Shown: one piece after another, positions 44,181-54,479 of the stretch
Layout of the letters: each line of letters opens with the position of its first letter
Position numbering within the stretch: position 1 is the stretch's first letter
Source: Kingdonia uniflora
Lineage: Eukaryota > Streptophyta > Magnoliopsida > Ranunculales > Circaeasteraceae
Assembly (NCBI GenBank): GCA_014058105.1
Contig: JACGCM010001798.1
Location: forward strand, 1,612,001 to 1,676,000
Length of the DNA stretch: 64,000 nucleotides
Direction: 5' to 3'
Position numbers and translations under genes: made by a program
Notes under the pieces: generated by a model
What the model was told of the DNA's origin: nothing
Database searches by the model: none
Seen by the model: only the letters and a program-made list of their open reading frames with translations

Positions 44181-45720
44181 GATTAGAGAGGCATATTGTT
44201 CTCGGGTGGCAGGTCATTTTGGGGTTGAGAAGAATCATTTGAATTTACGACGTTATATCTATTAGCCGAAGATGTAGGTGGATGTTACTCGTGTGGTTCG
44301 TGGTTGTGTTCTATACAACACATCAAAGCCTTCCAATCGTAAGTTAGGATTCCACTTACCATTATCAGTTCCTAGCCAACTTTGGGAAAACATTTTGATG
44401 GGATTTATGGGTGGTTTGCCCATGACTAAGTATAAGAATGAATATTTATTTGTGTTGGTATATCGATTCAGCAAGATGATTATTTTTATTCTATGCCAAA
44501 AGACGATCACCGGGGAAGGTGTACCGCGATTGTCTTTAAGAGATCTCTGGAGGTATTTTGGGCTCCCTTCTCCTATTATTTTTGATAAGGATAACTACTT
44601 TTTGGGGTATTTCTAGAAATTGTTATGGGGGATGATGGACACTAAGTTGAAGAGAAGTACCGCCTTTCATCTGCAGACTGACGGGCAAACAGAGGTCATT
44701 AATTGCATTTTGGTTCATTTACTACGGGGATTCCATTCTAAGCATCCTAAGACTTGGGATGAGAGTTTACCATATCTTCAGTTTGAGTTTAACTGGGCAA
44801 TTCATGGTTCCACTTTGAAGTTTATATTTAAAGTTTGTTTGGGGTACTTGCCTCAAAACCCTTTTGATATGGCTTTTAGTCTTAGCAACAAGACAGTGTC
44901 AGGGAAGGAAGAAGATAAACAAGTTAAAGCTTAGCGTTTCATTGAGAGGATAAGCAAGGTTCATGAGGTGGTTAAAGTACAATTGAAGATAGCTCAAGCG
45001 AAGTATAAGACTCGATACGACAAGCATCGAGTTGAGTGTACTTTTCTAGATGGCAACCTAGTTTGGTTGTATTTGGGTAAGGTTCATGAGGTGGTTAAAG
45101 TACAATTGAAGATAGCTCAAGCGAAGTATAAGACTTGATACGACAAGCATCGAGTTAAGTGTACTTTTCTAGATGGCAACCTAGTTTGGTTGTATTTGGG
45201 TAAGGTTCATGAGGTGGTTAAAGTACAATTGAAGATAGCTCAAGCGAAGTATAAGACTCGATACGACAAGCATCGAGTTAAGTGTACTTTTCTAGATGGC
45301 AACCTAGTTTGGTCGTATTTGGGTAAGGAACGACTAAAGGGGGAAGGTAAGAAACTCAAGCATATCCGTTATGGTCCATTTACGATACTCAAGAAGATTG
45401 GTGACAACGCATTCCAATTAGATTTGCCACCTTTCATGAAGATGTATTCAGTGATTAATGTCATGGATTTGAAGTTATTTGAGCTGTCTCTTTTAGATGA
45501 AGACTCTGCAATCGACACTCGCCTACCGTCAGTTGATGACTTATGGATGAAAATAGAAGATCCATTGCAGGAAGACAGTATTTTAAAGAGGAAAGTTCAT
45601 GCTACAAGACGGGGTAGTATCGAGTCATTCCGAATTAGGAAGAAATGTCAACTACCTAGCATGTCGAAGTGGTACAACAGGAAAATAGACACGGCCGCAT
45701 TCCCTCATCTCCAGTTCTAG
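43945..45720 (+). pseudogene. Element D integrase and C-terminal region
   Basis: After the duplication the reading goes through the zinc-binding N-terminus ('HFGVEKNHLNLRRYIY', then 'VRGCVLYNTSKPS'). The catalytic core follows: 'LWENILMGFMGGLPMTKYKN', where the usual first Asp is replaced, 'YRFSKMIIFILCQKT', 'IIFDKDNYFLGYF' (Asp) and 'TDGQTEVINC' (Glu). A 123-bp triplication follows at 44957-45325, then a chromodomain-side tail, 'LKHIRYGPFTILKKIGDNAF' and 'LDLPPFMKMYSVINVMDLK'. The last frame (45190-45720) is open for 176 codons. Confidence 0.8.
44957..45325 (+). repeat. 123-bp tandem triplication (41 codons) in element D
   Basis: Units begin at 44957, 45080 and 45203 with 'AGGTTCATGAGGTGG' and are nearly identical (few substitutions). 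The unit length is a multiple of three, so the reading frame is kept. Encoded words include 'HEVVKVQLKIAQAKYKTRYD' and 'FLDGNLVW'. Confidence 0.95.
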
Positions 45721-45743
45721 CTTGAGCAGGAACTCAAGGCTCC

Positions 45744-45757
45744 TAAAGGGGGGAGCC
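45744..45757 (+). promoter_or_regulatory. Polypurine tract of element D
   Basis: 'TAAAGGGGGGAGCC' directly before the 3' LTR. Confidence 0.75.
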
Positions 45758-45758
45758 A

Positions 45759-46338
45759 TAATTCAAGAGGATCTGAAGATCGAATAAGCCTTAGAGCCGT
45801 TCGAGCGAGATATGAGGAAAAGAAGACCAATTCTAACTGCCTCTAATTTTAGGCTTAAATTGGCAAGTCATTTGAATGACATTTGGACTCGTTCGAACGA
45901 CATTTGGGTTCCCAGAAAACCATATGTGTCTACCTCTGTTTTATGGCAAATTCTAGAAAGTCGTTCGAACGACATTTGGGTTCGTTCAAATGACTTGTTC
46001 CGAGAAAGGACAAATCTGCCTGCCTCATTTTACAGGCTTAATTTGGCCAGTCGTTCAAACAACCCATGGGTTCGTTCGAATGACTATCGTGTTCCTTCAT
46101 TATTTTAGGTATTTTCAAGAGTATTTTTTGTCCTAATTTGTAACTAAAAACTTGTAACCTCCATTAAAGGGCAAGGCTAGGCAAAGAGAGAGGATCCAAG
46201 ATTTTTGTAAGAGAGACTTAGGGTTTGAGAGGAATTCAATTGAACAATTGAAGCTTTAAAAGGTAAATTTTCTCACCAATTATTTGTTCTTCATATTTAT
46301 TCTTCAATTTAGGTTAATCTCAATTCGATTGTGGATTA
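45759..46338 (+). repeat. 3' LTR of element D
   Basis: Starts 'TAATTCAAGAGGATCTG' (TG changed to TA) and ends 'GATTGTGGATTA'. It holds several copies of 'CGTTCGAACGACATTTGG'. It is longer than the 5' LTR by one such repeat unit. Confidence 0.8.
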
Positions 46339-46469
46339 CAGCCAGACCACACTAAATGAACCATGCAACCAAGAGCATCCCATCTAAACCTTGCATAATT
46401 ATTCTGAATATCATAAGCATCACAGATAACTCCTAACCAGGCAGCCAAGGCCAAGAGTTTGGTGAAGAG

Positions 46470-46950
46470 CTTCTACTGCAAGTACTCAAGTATTAATACT
46501 TCTATAGTAAACCTTACCTGTTGCATCAGCATCAATGAGCCCCTGTAAAACAATAGAAAATTCATTTGGCATAAGAGCAATAAATCCTCAAGTTGTAAGT
46601 AGGCTAGCAGCCTAGCAAGATGGTCAGCCACTTTGTTAGCTTCCCAATATACATGATAAATACGGAAGAATTCAAGTTGCCTTATAGAGTTAAGAATAGA
46701 ACTAAAAACCACCCTTACCTCCCAAGTTGGGTCACATTGGAGTGTTATAAAGCTTATAGCAGTTGTAGAGTCAGTTCACAATATAATTCTCTTGTGCCCA
46801 TCTTCAATGACTCCTTTAAGCCCATGGTAAATAGCATATAACTCTAGCATAGTGATAAACTATTTTTTAACACATCCAGCCCAGGCCATTACCATTAGAA
46901 TCTCTTAAAACAACACCAATTCCTCCTTGTCCTTAAGTGATCCATCAGTA
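46470..46950 (-). pseudogene. LINE F RNase H domain (part below element E)
   Basis: The reading resumes after element E with 'TDGSLKDKEE' (first Asp at the insertion border). It then shows 'MLELYAIYHGLKGVIEDG' (Glu), 'TDSTTAISFI' (Asp) and 'YHVYWEANKVADHLARL', the RVT_3-type RNase H pattern of plant LINEs. Stops occur between blocks. Confidence 0.75.
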
Positions 46951-47574
46951 TGTTGGGAAAACTGAGGGGGCAAATCGCACGCGGAAGCACAATACGATCA
47001 GCAAGAACTCAAAGAACCAACCCTAACCAAAGATAATTCGAATAAAGGCAATAAAAACACAACACAAGGTTTAATTAGGTGGAAACCCTAAACAGTATCA
47101 AAACCACCCCCCTCCCCCCCGACAAGCACGACAAATTTATTATCACACTAAGGGTTACAAAAGGTTACAGAGATCACTCAAACCTCACCTCTACCTTTAC
47201 AGATAATCCCAGCAAGAAACCCTAGAAAGAAAACCCAAGAAACCTCTCCAGAGCTAAACCCTAGATTTCTCCCTTTTCTCTCTTTATCTCTTTCTCACAG
47301 TACAGAGGCCTTTAACATACACTCTCCATTTATAGACTTTCCATTAGGTCATCTCCGAAATACGCATCACGAGATAATCCATCGCTTTGGATCAAATCCC
47401 CTTCAAAACGAATTTAGAAACAAACAAACAAAGCCAAAGTCGTTCGAACGAGTCATGAGGTCGTTCGAACAAATTAGACAATCCCCTGGAATTTTGGCCC
47501 AAGCGTTATTTTCGTTCGAACGACTTCTCACTCGTTCGAACGACTTCAACAGCTTTTGAGCCGCATTCCTAATA
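46951..47574 (-). repeat. 3' LTR of element E
   Basis: Plus strand starts 'TGTTGGGAAAACTGAGGGGG' and ends 'ATTCCTAATA'. Carries four TTCGAA palindromes near 47440-47550 and a short C-rich run at 47107. Confidence 0.85.
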
Positions 47575-47732
47575 ATCTCCACCTCGGCGATAAAACTGTT
47601 TCTTCTGCTGCATTCGTTGTGTATCCTTGTCACTTCTCAATTAAGAAAATTACACGAGTCTACGTTTTTCCTAGACCCACCAATCGGAACCCACTTTCGG
47701 ATCATCTTTGTAGACCGTGTCATTGCTCCACC

Positions 47733-49022
47733 TTAAACTAAATTCCTCTTTCGAGAAATCTCCATAGCTTCCTTGGTACACGCAACCTTTACATCTCCAC
47801 CCATTGATTTACCAACCAGTACATACAAGTTCCCGCTTAGAACTCCCTTCATGATCAAAGAAGATTTCCGATAAAAATTTATTGCTCCACCTCGCCCAGA
47901 GTAATTGTAACCCTCATTATCTAACTTGGAAAGTGAAATTAGATTATGAGTCATACTCGACACATGTTGAACATCATGAAGAACTACGATGCGTCCATCA
48001 AACATCCTCACGTGAATATCACCCACTCCCGAAATCGGCCTTCGAGAGCCATCGCTCGTCAACACAAACTTTCTACCCTCACACCTTGCATAATTGCCGA
48101 ACCATGCCTTGTGTGCACATACATGCGTTGTAGCCGCACTATCAAACACCCATCCTCTATCGTAGCGAGAACCATCAGCGGCCACCACGAGGAGCGCCTC
48201 GTCACCATCATTACTAGTAACCGTTGCCAGTTTGTTAGTGTCACTTTCGGAGCCTCTTGCCGAACTTACTCCATTACCTTTCCCCGCTTTGCAATCTGAT
48301 CTATAATGACCCGATTGACCACAGTTCCAACAAGTTCTTTTTCTGAACGTATTAAAGTTTCTCTTCCCACTAACTACCATTGCAGAGTTTTCCCCAAAGG
48401 ATTCGCTACCCAAAAGCTTTTTCTCCTCAGAAAGAAGCGTACTTGTAACCTCCTCAAAACTCAAGGTTTCCTTCCCATACATTAACGTAGGTTGAAGATG
48501 CTTGAAGGAAGACGGAAGAGACCATATGACTTGAAGCGCCTTATCTTCATCCTCAACTTTAACTCCGATCGATTCCAATTCTGAAACGATCCCGTTCAAA
48601 GAACCTAGGTGATCACCAACGCTTGTACCCTCATTCATCTTAAGTGTATGAAGTCGCTCCTTGAGGTATAAGCAATTCGAAAGACTCTTCGTTTGATACA
48701 AACTTTCAAGCTTTTCCCAAAGACCCTTTGCACTCTTCTCTCCAGCCACGTTTGCCAAAATGTTCTTAGCGAGACAAAGGCGTATCCCGCTCGCAGCCCT
48801 TGAATCCAGATCTTCCCAGTCCTCTTCTTCATCTTCGTCCGCTTTCTGGGCTGTTATACCTTTAACCGGAGTTTTAGGTATAGGCTTCCCTTTCAGTGCC
48901 TTGCGTAACCCGCCTTGAATCAAGATATCTTGGACTTGTATTTGCCACAATCCAAAATTAATCTTCCCATCGAACTTCTCCACATCAAGCCTGATCGCGT
49001 TAGAATACTTGGATATTCCCAT
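47733..49022 (-). CDS. Copia-type Gag with zinc knuckle and aspartic protease, intact 429-aa ORF
   Basis: A full ORF starting 'MGISKYSNAIRLDVEKFDG' 28 bp after the primer site. Residues 10-205 are the UBN2/copia Gag region ('GLWEKLESLYQTKSLSN', 'LQVIWSLPSSFKHLQPTL'). The CCHC knuckle 'CWNCGQSGHYRSDC' is at 231-244. The aspartic protease active site 'WVFDSAATTHV' (D-S-A) is at 291-301, and the start of a GAG-pre-integrase region ('LSGNLYVLVG') is near 395-404. The frame closes 20-30 residues later, with no integrase. Gag packages RNA, and the protease would cut Gag. That it is intact, among wholly broken neighbours, suggests recent insertion or selection for a minimal gene set. Confidence 0.85.
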   Translation of the reverse strand: MGISKYSNAIRLDVEKFDGKINFGLWQIQVQDILIQGGLRKALKGKPIPKTPVKGITAQKADEDEEEDWEDLDSRAASGIRLCLAKNILANVAGEKSAKGLWEKLESLYQTKSLSNCLYLKERLHTLKMNEGTSVGDHLGSLNGIVSELESIGVKVEDEDKALQVIWSLPSSFKHLQPTLMYGKETLSFEEVTSTLLSEEKKLLGSESFGENSAMVVSGKRNFNTFRKRTCWNCGQSGHYRSDCKAGKGNGVSSARGSESDTNKLATVTSNDGDEALLVVAADGSRYDRGWVFDSAATTHVCAHKAWFGNYARCEGRKFVLTSDGSRRPISGVGDIHVRMFDGRIVVLHDVQHVSSMTHNLISLSKLDNEGYNYSGRGGAINFYRKSSLIMKGVLSGNLYVLVGKSMGGDVKVACTKEAMEISRKRNLV

Positions 49023-49049
49023 CTTGCTACTCTACTTGCCCCAAACCTG

Positions 49050-49061
49050 GCTCTGATACCA
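49050..49061 (-). promoter_or_regulatory. Primer-binding site of element E (tRNA-Met)
   Basis: Minus strand 'TGGTATCAGAGC', an exact complement of the initiator tRNA-Met 3' end, two bases after the 5' LTR. Confidence 0.9.
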
Positions 49062-49063
49062 AT

Positions 49064-49214
49064 TGTTGGGAAAACCAAGGGGGCAAATCGCACGCAGAAG
49101 CACAATACGATCAGCAAGAACTCAAAGAACCAACCCTAACCAAAGAGAATTCGAATAAAGGCAATAAAAACACAATACAAGGTTTAATTAGGTGGAAACC
49201 CTAAACATGATCAA

Positions 49215-49247
<33 letters not shown>

Positions 49248-49682
49248 CGACAAGCACGACGAATTTATTGTCACACTAAGGGTTACAAAAGGTTACAAAG
49301 ATCACTCAAACCTCACCTCTACCCTTACAGATAATCCCAGCAAGAAACCCTAGAAAGAAAACCCAAGAAACCTCTCTAGAGCTAAACCCTAGATTTCTCC
49401 ATTTTCTCTCTCTATCTATTTCTCACAGTACAGAGGTCTTTAACATACACTCTCTATTTATAGACTTTCCATTAGGCCATCTCCGAAATACGCATCACGA
49501 GATAATCCATCGTTTTGGATCAAATCCCCTTCAAAACGAATTTAGAAACAAACAAACAAAGCCAAAGTCGTTCGAACGAGTCATGAGGTCGTTCGAACGA
49601 ATTAGACAATCCCCTAGAATTTTGGCCCAAGCGTTATTTTCGTTCGAACGACTTCAACAGTTTTTGAGTTGTATTCCTAACA
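49064..49682 (-). repeat. 5' LTR of element E
   Basis: Plus strand 'TGTTGGGAAAACCAAGGGGG' to 'GTATTCCTAACA'. Very similar to the 3' LTR apart from a 30-base C run at 49217-49246 and loss of one TTCGAA unit. Confidence 0.85.
49217..49246 (+). repeat. Homopolymer of 30 C
   Basis: Unbroken C run in the 5' LTR of element E. The paired LTR has only a short interrupted C tract here. Its length may be affected by sequencing. Confidence 0.9.
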
Positions 49683-50834
49683 TAGTATTTAAACAAAGGG
49701 TTCCTTTAGAAGGCTGTCCCACTTGCAAGCTATGATTTTGGGAATGGTCCACTCAGCCTGTATGTTCCAACAATTCATGAACTACATGTTAGCACTGTTA
49801 TCATTAACCTTGTGAATCCTACTTGACAACTTCCCTCTAACCATATTCAGAATTTTGTGTAGAACAATCCTTGGTTCAGTGGCCATCCAATTAAAAAGCC
49901 ACTCATTTCTTTCCCTCTATATGTGATAAATGAAAGAATTGAAGGAGAGTCTCTTAGCTTGCCACACAACAGATTTTCTAACAAAGTGGTCTATACACCA
50001 GTCAAGCTCACCTTCTATGGTACCAATATTTCTAGATTATCCCAATTTTTCTAGTGCTCCCATCCAGACCTCCTTAGAGTACTTACAGTTAAAGAATATA
50101 TGTTCTTCATTCTCTTCAGGCTCCCAACACATAACACATCTAGATTGATGAATTGCTCCCCACTTTAGCAACTTATCTTGAGTCTTAAGGACTCTCCTAC
50201 AAGCTAACCAGGATATGAAGCTATGTCTAGGAATATTGTTTTTAAGCCAGACAATAGCATTCCACTTAACAGTCTGGTTAACTTCTCTAATATGCTCATA
50301 TGCACTTTTAAGAGAATATTCTCCTTTCTCAGTAAGAGTCCAAACAATCTCATCCTTGCTCCCACTACTTATAGTGATGTCATCAAGAGACTGCCAAAGA
50401 TCAGCCAGCCTATTGACAGCATTAGCTAGTAGATTCCATTTTCTGTTACTAATGATATTGTTGACCCTATCATTGAGAGACAATCTTGAATCATAAGTCC
50501 AGTGTTGCTGAAACATATTTCGTAAGAAACCAAGGAGGTGACAAGGTTCAATCCAAAATTTTGTGTCTCTGCCATCTCCTATAAGATGAAGGATAATTTC
50601 CTTGGCCTTTTATCTATTAATCAAGATGTTATTCCAGCACCAAGAGCTATCACTGGGAATGGCCATGACCCAAAATTCTTTGTTTCTAATTAAATTTCCC
50701 TTGATATATGTAGTCTAAAGAGAGCTTTTGTCAGTAACAATCTTCCAAATTTATCTTAAACAAGCTGCAGTGTTCATAGTCTTTATATCTTTAATCCTTA
50801 TACCACCCTCAGAGAAAGGCTTGCAGATATTTTT
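49683..50834 (-). pseudogene. LINE F zf-RVT domain and linker to RNase H
   Basis: The frame 50516-50037 is open for 159 codons: 'DEIVWTLTEKGEYSLKSAYE', 'LKNNIPRHSFISWLACRRV' and the zinc-binding 'CVMCWEPEENEEHIFFNC'. This is the domain between RT and RNase H in plant LINEs. Below it the linker reaches the element E border. Between 50520 and 50834 the frame is broken. Confidence 0.8.
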
Positions 50835-52203
50835 TCAGCTCACCATGGGACTCTTCTTGCTCTCAAGGTCTGGCCCATTCCACAAAAACTTTCTACATAT
50901 AGATGTCAACATATCAACAATAGATTGAGGAAGCTTGTAAATAGAAGTCCAATAGATGTGAAGACTACCCAACACAGATTTGAGAAACACCGATCTCCCA
51001 GCATAAGACAGAAATTTACCCTTCCAACTCTGAAATCTTTGCTTAAATCTCTCAACCAGAGGTAAGCAATCAGCAGCATTCAATATGGTAGTAATTAGAG
51101 GTAACCCCAAATATCTAATTAGTAAACACTCAACACTACACCCAATAGATTCACTAATTTATTGGGTGTAGTGTTGGGTGTTTATATCTATCCCTTGTGC
51201 CTCAAGACCAGCACATAACACCTGGCCTTTTTCAGTATTCATTTGGAGACATGTAAAAGCAACAAACTCATTTAAAACATCTTTGAACCTCCTAGCTGTA
51301 ATGTGGCCTCCAATTATAAAAACAATTAGGTCATCAGCAAAGCAAAAGTGGGCTATGGTAGGGTTTTTACATCTAAGATGCAATTTAAATGAGACATAAG
51401 AGCAAATATATAAGAAGAAACGGGATCTCCTTGCCTTATATCCCTCTTTTGTTTTTGAAGTAACCATAAAAAGATCCATTAACAGCAATAGAGAATTTAG
51501 GAGTTGATATACAATGTAAACCCATCCTATGAAGTTAGCTGGAAACTTAAATCTTTTCAAGATCTCTTCAATAGCTTCCCATCTAACCATGTCATAAGCT
51601 TTCCTTATGTCAATTTTAGTTGTACATCTCTTGGTGCCCTTATCTCTATGGTAATTCCTAACAATCTCATGGGTTAACATAATATTATATGAGATATTCC
51701 TTCCAAAAATAAAAGCAGATTGGTTAGGGCTAATAAGTTTAAGCACAACATTATTCATTCTTTCAGTCAAAATTTTAGAAATGATTTTGTAAAAGACTGT
51801 ACAACAGGATATAGGTCTAAAATCACTAAAATTAGAAGGGCTAGCTACTTTACCTTGGGAACAAGAGCAATAATTATGGCATTGAGCTCACTAAGAAGAT
51901 TAGAAGAGTTGAAGAAATTGATGATAGCTTTCACCATATCATTTCCAATAATTCTCCAAGTCTTCTTGAAGAACAAAGGCGAGAAACCATCAGGTTCGGA
52001 ACTTTATCATTGTAAATGTTAGAAAGTGCATTGGTAATCTCCTATCTAGTGACAGCCTTGATCCAATCCCTTGCTCATCAACATTAATACCCTCCCTTTC
52101 CTCAAAATCAATGCCATCTAGAAGATTACAATTGATATCATTACCTTGTTTACAACTTAAAATGTCCTGAAAGTACTCCACACCTACTTCCCTAATAGCA
52201 CTA
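50835..52203 (-). pseudogene. LINE F reverse transcriptase
   Basis: Palm and finger blocks: 'SNFSDFRPISCCTVFYKIIS' near 51830, 'LISPNQSAFIFGRNISYN', 'TKIDIRKAYDMVRWEAIEE' (first Asp), and 'AHFCFADDLIVFIIGG' with the F-A-D-D box. The thumb follows at 51110-50835 ('RFQSWKGKFLSYAGRSVFL'). A 25-bp hairpin at 51123-51184 separates the two open frames and causes the break. RT primes on nicked target DNA in active L1 elements. Confidence 0.85.
51123..51184. repeat. 25-bp inverted repeat with 12-nt loop in LINE F RT
   Basis: Left arm 51123-51147 begins 'TAAACACTCAACACTACACC'. Right arm 51160-51184 is its reverse complement with a single mismatch. Confidence 0.95.
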
Positions 52204-52216
52204 TCTTCCTCAAGAG

Positions 52217-53185
52217 TTTTTTTTTTTTTGACAAGAAAGCTAGGGTTAGGCCAGACCTATGGTATTTATAGTATTTAGAATCAGTTATACAATAAGAAGT
52301 AAGCTTAACAGGAAAATATTGACGAGAGATAAGCATGTTTGGCCGTGGATCCATCTCTGATACAACAAAATTTGTAACTTTGTTTCCTTCTCTGTAATTA
52401 AAACTGCATAAATAGTTGTCATCCTTATACCATACTTGCATTTGCCTAAGCTCATGTAAACATCACCAGGGTGGCTTCCATAGTTTATTCATCACTCTGC
52501 TTGCATATAAAGAATCATTAATGACTTGAAGTCTAGGTATGCCCAACTTATTAGCTAGATTCAGCCCTTGGTACATAGAAACAATTTCGAGTTCTCCAGC
52601 TGTTAAAGAAGAGTCTGCTTCTCCATTATAAGCCACTATAGGTATACCATTCCTTAGTCTGAAGATACCATCAAATCTAGCTCTCTGATCATCCTTGCTA
52701 GCATCACAATTAAGGATAATTTGAAAATCACTGGATGGGCTCCATGCAATCCCTATAATAGGTTTTGGAAGCCTATAAGTAGACTTAATCCCCCAATTAT
52801 CTAGCAGTGACTTCAGATTAAGATCACCTTGAAAATTAAAGGACGAATGCTCACATTTAACTGTCACTTCAAGCTTTATCATCTTTATTATGACTTCTTC
52901 ATTGGAGCTAAGACTTTGGAAGTGTCTCTTGTTCCTTTCAGCCCATATGTAATAAACTGCAGCAAGAAGAATGACTTTGAGAAGCTTGAAAATAATTATA
53001 TTAGGCTTTTGAGACTGGATCCACTCCATTTTATCACTCCAAGTTAGAATGCTCGTAGAAAAATTCATAGAAAGAAGGGTTTGTTTCCAGATTTCTTGAG
53101 AAAATGGACAAACAAAAAATAAATGATCTCTGCTTTCTTCCTCAGCATCACATAGGTTACAATATGATCTGTCTATTGTTCCAAT
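52217..53185 (-). mobile_element. LINE G: 5'-truncated LINE with poly(A) tail, inserted in LINE F
   Basis: Flanked by perfect copies of the 15-base 'TCTTCCTCAAGAGTT' (52204-52218 and 53186-53200). A T run (52217-52230, poly(A) on the minus strand) adjoins the left copy. This is the signature of target-primed reverse transcription. It carries the end of zf-RVT ('YYIWAERNKRHFQ') and the RNase H domain. Confidence 0.95.
52463..53068 (-). pseudogene. LINE G 3' end: RNase H domain
   Basis: 201 open codons. After 'LAAVYYIWAERNKRHFQS' comes RNase H with 'FQIILNCDASKDDQRARFDG' (first Asp), 'LTAGELEIVSMYQGLNLAN' (Glu) and 'LQVINDSLYASRVMNKLW' (Asp). All three acidic residues are kept. The frame stops at 52463, before the usual end of the domain, and it is truncated at 5' by incomplete reverse transcription. 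Confidence 0.8.
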
Positions 53186-53200
53186 TCTTCCTCAAGAGTT

Positions 53201-54348
53201 GTCCCATGAATGTCTGAAATACAAGAAATTTTGTTCCTTAGTTATCCTAGTCTGCACAAATCTATGAAAAACTTGGTGTTATTATCCCCCAGCTGGAGCC
53301 ACTTCACCCTAGACTTTTGACTTTTGACTTTTGACTTACTCTCACTCAAGGCCAAGGAGTGATTTAGAGGGTCTTCTTGTAGTTGTTCCTACAGATCTTC
53401 AAGCACTTGTTTTGCAGACACCACTTGTTCAGCCAATGAATTTAGCACCATAAAGTTCTTTAAATTTCTTCTTAACTCTCTTTATTTTTTGTGAGAAAAC
53501 ATAGGTAGAATTGCCCACAACTTCCTCTTGCCAACAGTCAGCAACCACCTGTATGAAGTTGCTCTCTTCAGTCCAAAAATCAAAAAATCTAAATGAAGTA
53601 TGGCCTTTTTGATGCCATTTCCAATGGTCATGATGATGGGGATGTGGTCAGACACCTCTGCCTACAAAAACACTACTTCAGAGTCATTAAAAGAGTTAGT
53701 TAGTCCATTTATTGTTAATAAGGACTTTATCAATTTTAGTGTAAATCCTTCTACCAACAATATTTCTATTGCACCAAGTAAGGTAGCATCCCCTATATTT
53801 ACAGTCAACCAAACTTGTATCCAAAGTACAATCCCCCCCTCTCTCTTTCCTGGGAGTTAATGATTGAATTAAAATCCCCAATTAAAGTCCAAGGTAAGGT
53901 ACTTGTACTAGATAGATCTCTAATCTCGTCCCAAAGCACTCTTCTCTCCGCATAGCTAGTATGTATTGCCATAAACAATAGATATAAGAAAAGTAGGAGT
54001 TCCTACAATATTGACATGAATGAGCATCATTTGGCTAGTACAAGACACAAGGCTGGCAAATAGCTTAGTTGTGTCCCATGCAAACCAAATTCTCCCACTT
54101 TCCACAATATTATGATTAGTATAAACACCCCAATTACCACATATATTATCCATAGTCCATTATTTATTCACAAATTTTAGCTTAGTTTCAACCAGACCTG
54201 CACACCATAGCATATTCAGTTTCAACCACTCTTTAATCTCATTATGTCTCACTCTGTCATTCATACCTCTAACATTCCAGTAGCCTAATTTAATTTTTGC
54301 ATACATCATTGATATTAACTCTAAAATTACAGTTGTACCTGGGTTCAC
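53201..54348 (-). pseudogene. LINE F endonuclease (EEP family)
   Basis: Minus-strand blocks: 'KLGYWNVRGMNDRVRHNEIK', 'CAGLVETKLK' (catalytic Glu), 'SGRIWFAWDTTKLFA', 'WTLIGDFNSIINSQE' (Asp/Asn), 'YLTWCNRNIVGRRIYTKIDK' and 'AEVSDHIPIIMT' (SDHxP catalytic His). This is the apurinic-like endonuclease that nicks target DNA for L1 elements. Stops and shifts separate the blocks. Confidence 0.85.
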
Positions 54349-54479
54349 TATACTTATACCAGCCTAGTTGAGTAGCAACAAAGTCCCCATTCTCATCAAC
54401 AGTCCTCCCATGAAGAACTATACTGCAGAATCTCCAATTGTTGTTTTTTAGATCCATCTTTCAACCCCTAATTGTATTT

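Larger units (their letters stand above)
39438..46338 (+). mobile_element. Element D: chromovirus-type (CRM/Reina-like) Ty3/gypsy retrotransposon
   Basis: 6.9 kb with both LTRs, tRNA-Met-type primer site, gag, protease, RT, RNase H and integrase on the plus strand. RT ('VYLDDILIYS') and integrase blocks resemble CRM/Reina chromoviruses. Flanks TAGCC (39433-39437) and CAGCC (46339-46343) fit a 5-bp target duplication with one change. A 925-bp internal duplication and many stops show it is dead. It lies in the 3' end of LINE F. Confidence 0.85.
46951..49682 (-). mobile_element. Element E: short Ty1/copia derivative with Gag-protease only
   Basis: 2.7 kb with two LTRs (46951-47574 and 49064-49682), a tRNA-Met primer site, a polypurine tract ('GAGGTGGAGAT', minus strand) and one intact ORF. 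The internal part is under 1.5 kb, and integrase and RT are absent. Flanks CAGTA and TAGTA fit a 5-bp target duplication with one change. It interrupts the RNase H domain of LINE F. It would need enzymes from a full-length relative to move. Confidence 0.85.

Noticed and set aside
50037..50516. Plus-strand frames 50215-50496 opposite the LINE zf-RVT
   Set aside because: Antisense shadow of a clearly conserved zinc-binding domain on the minus strand.
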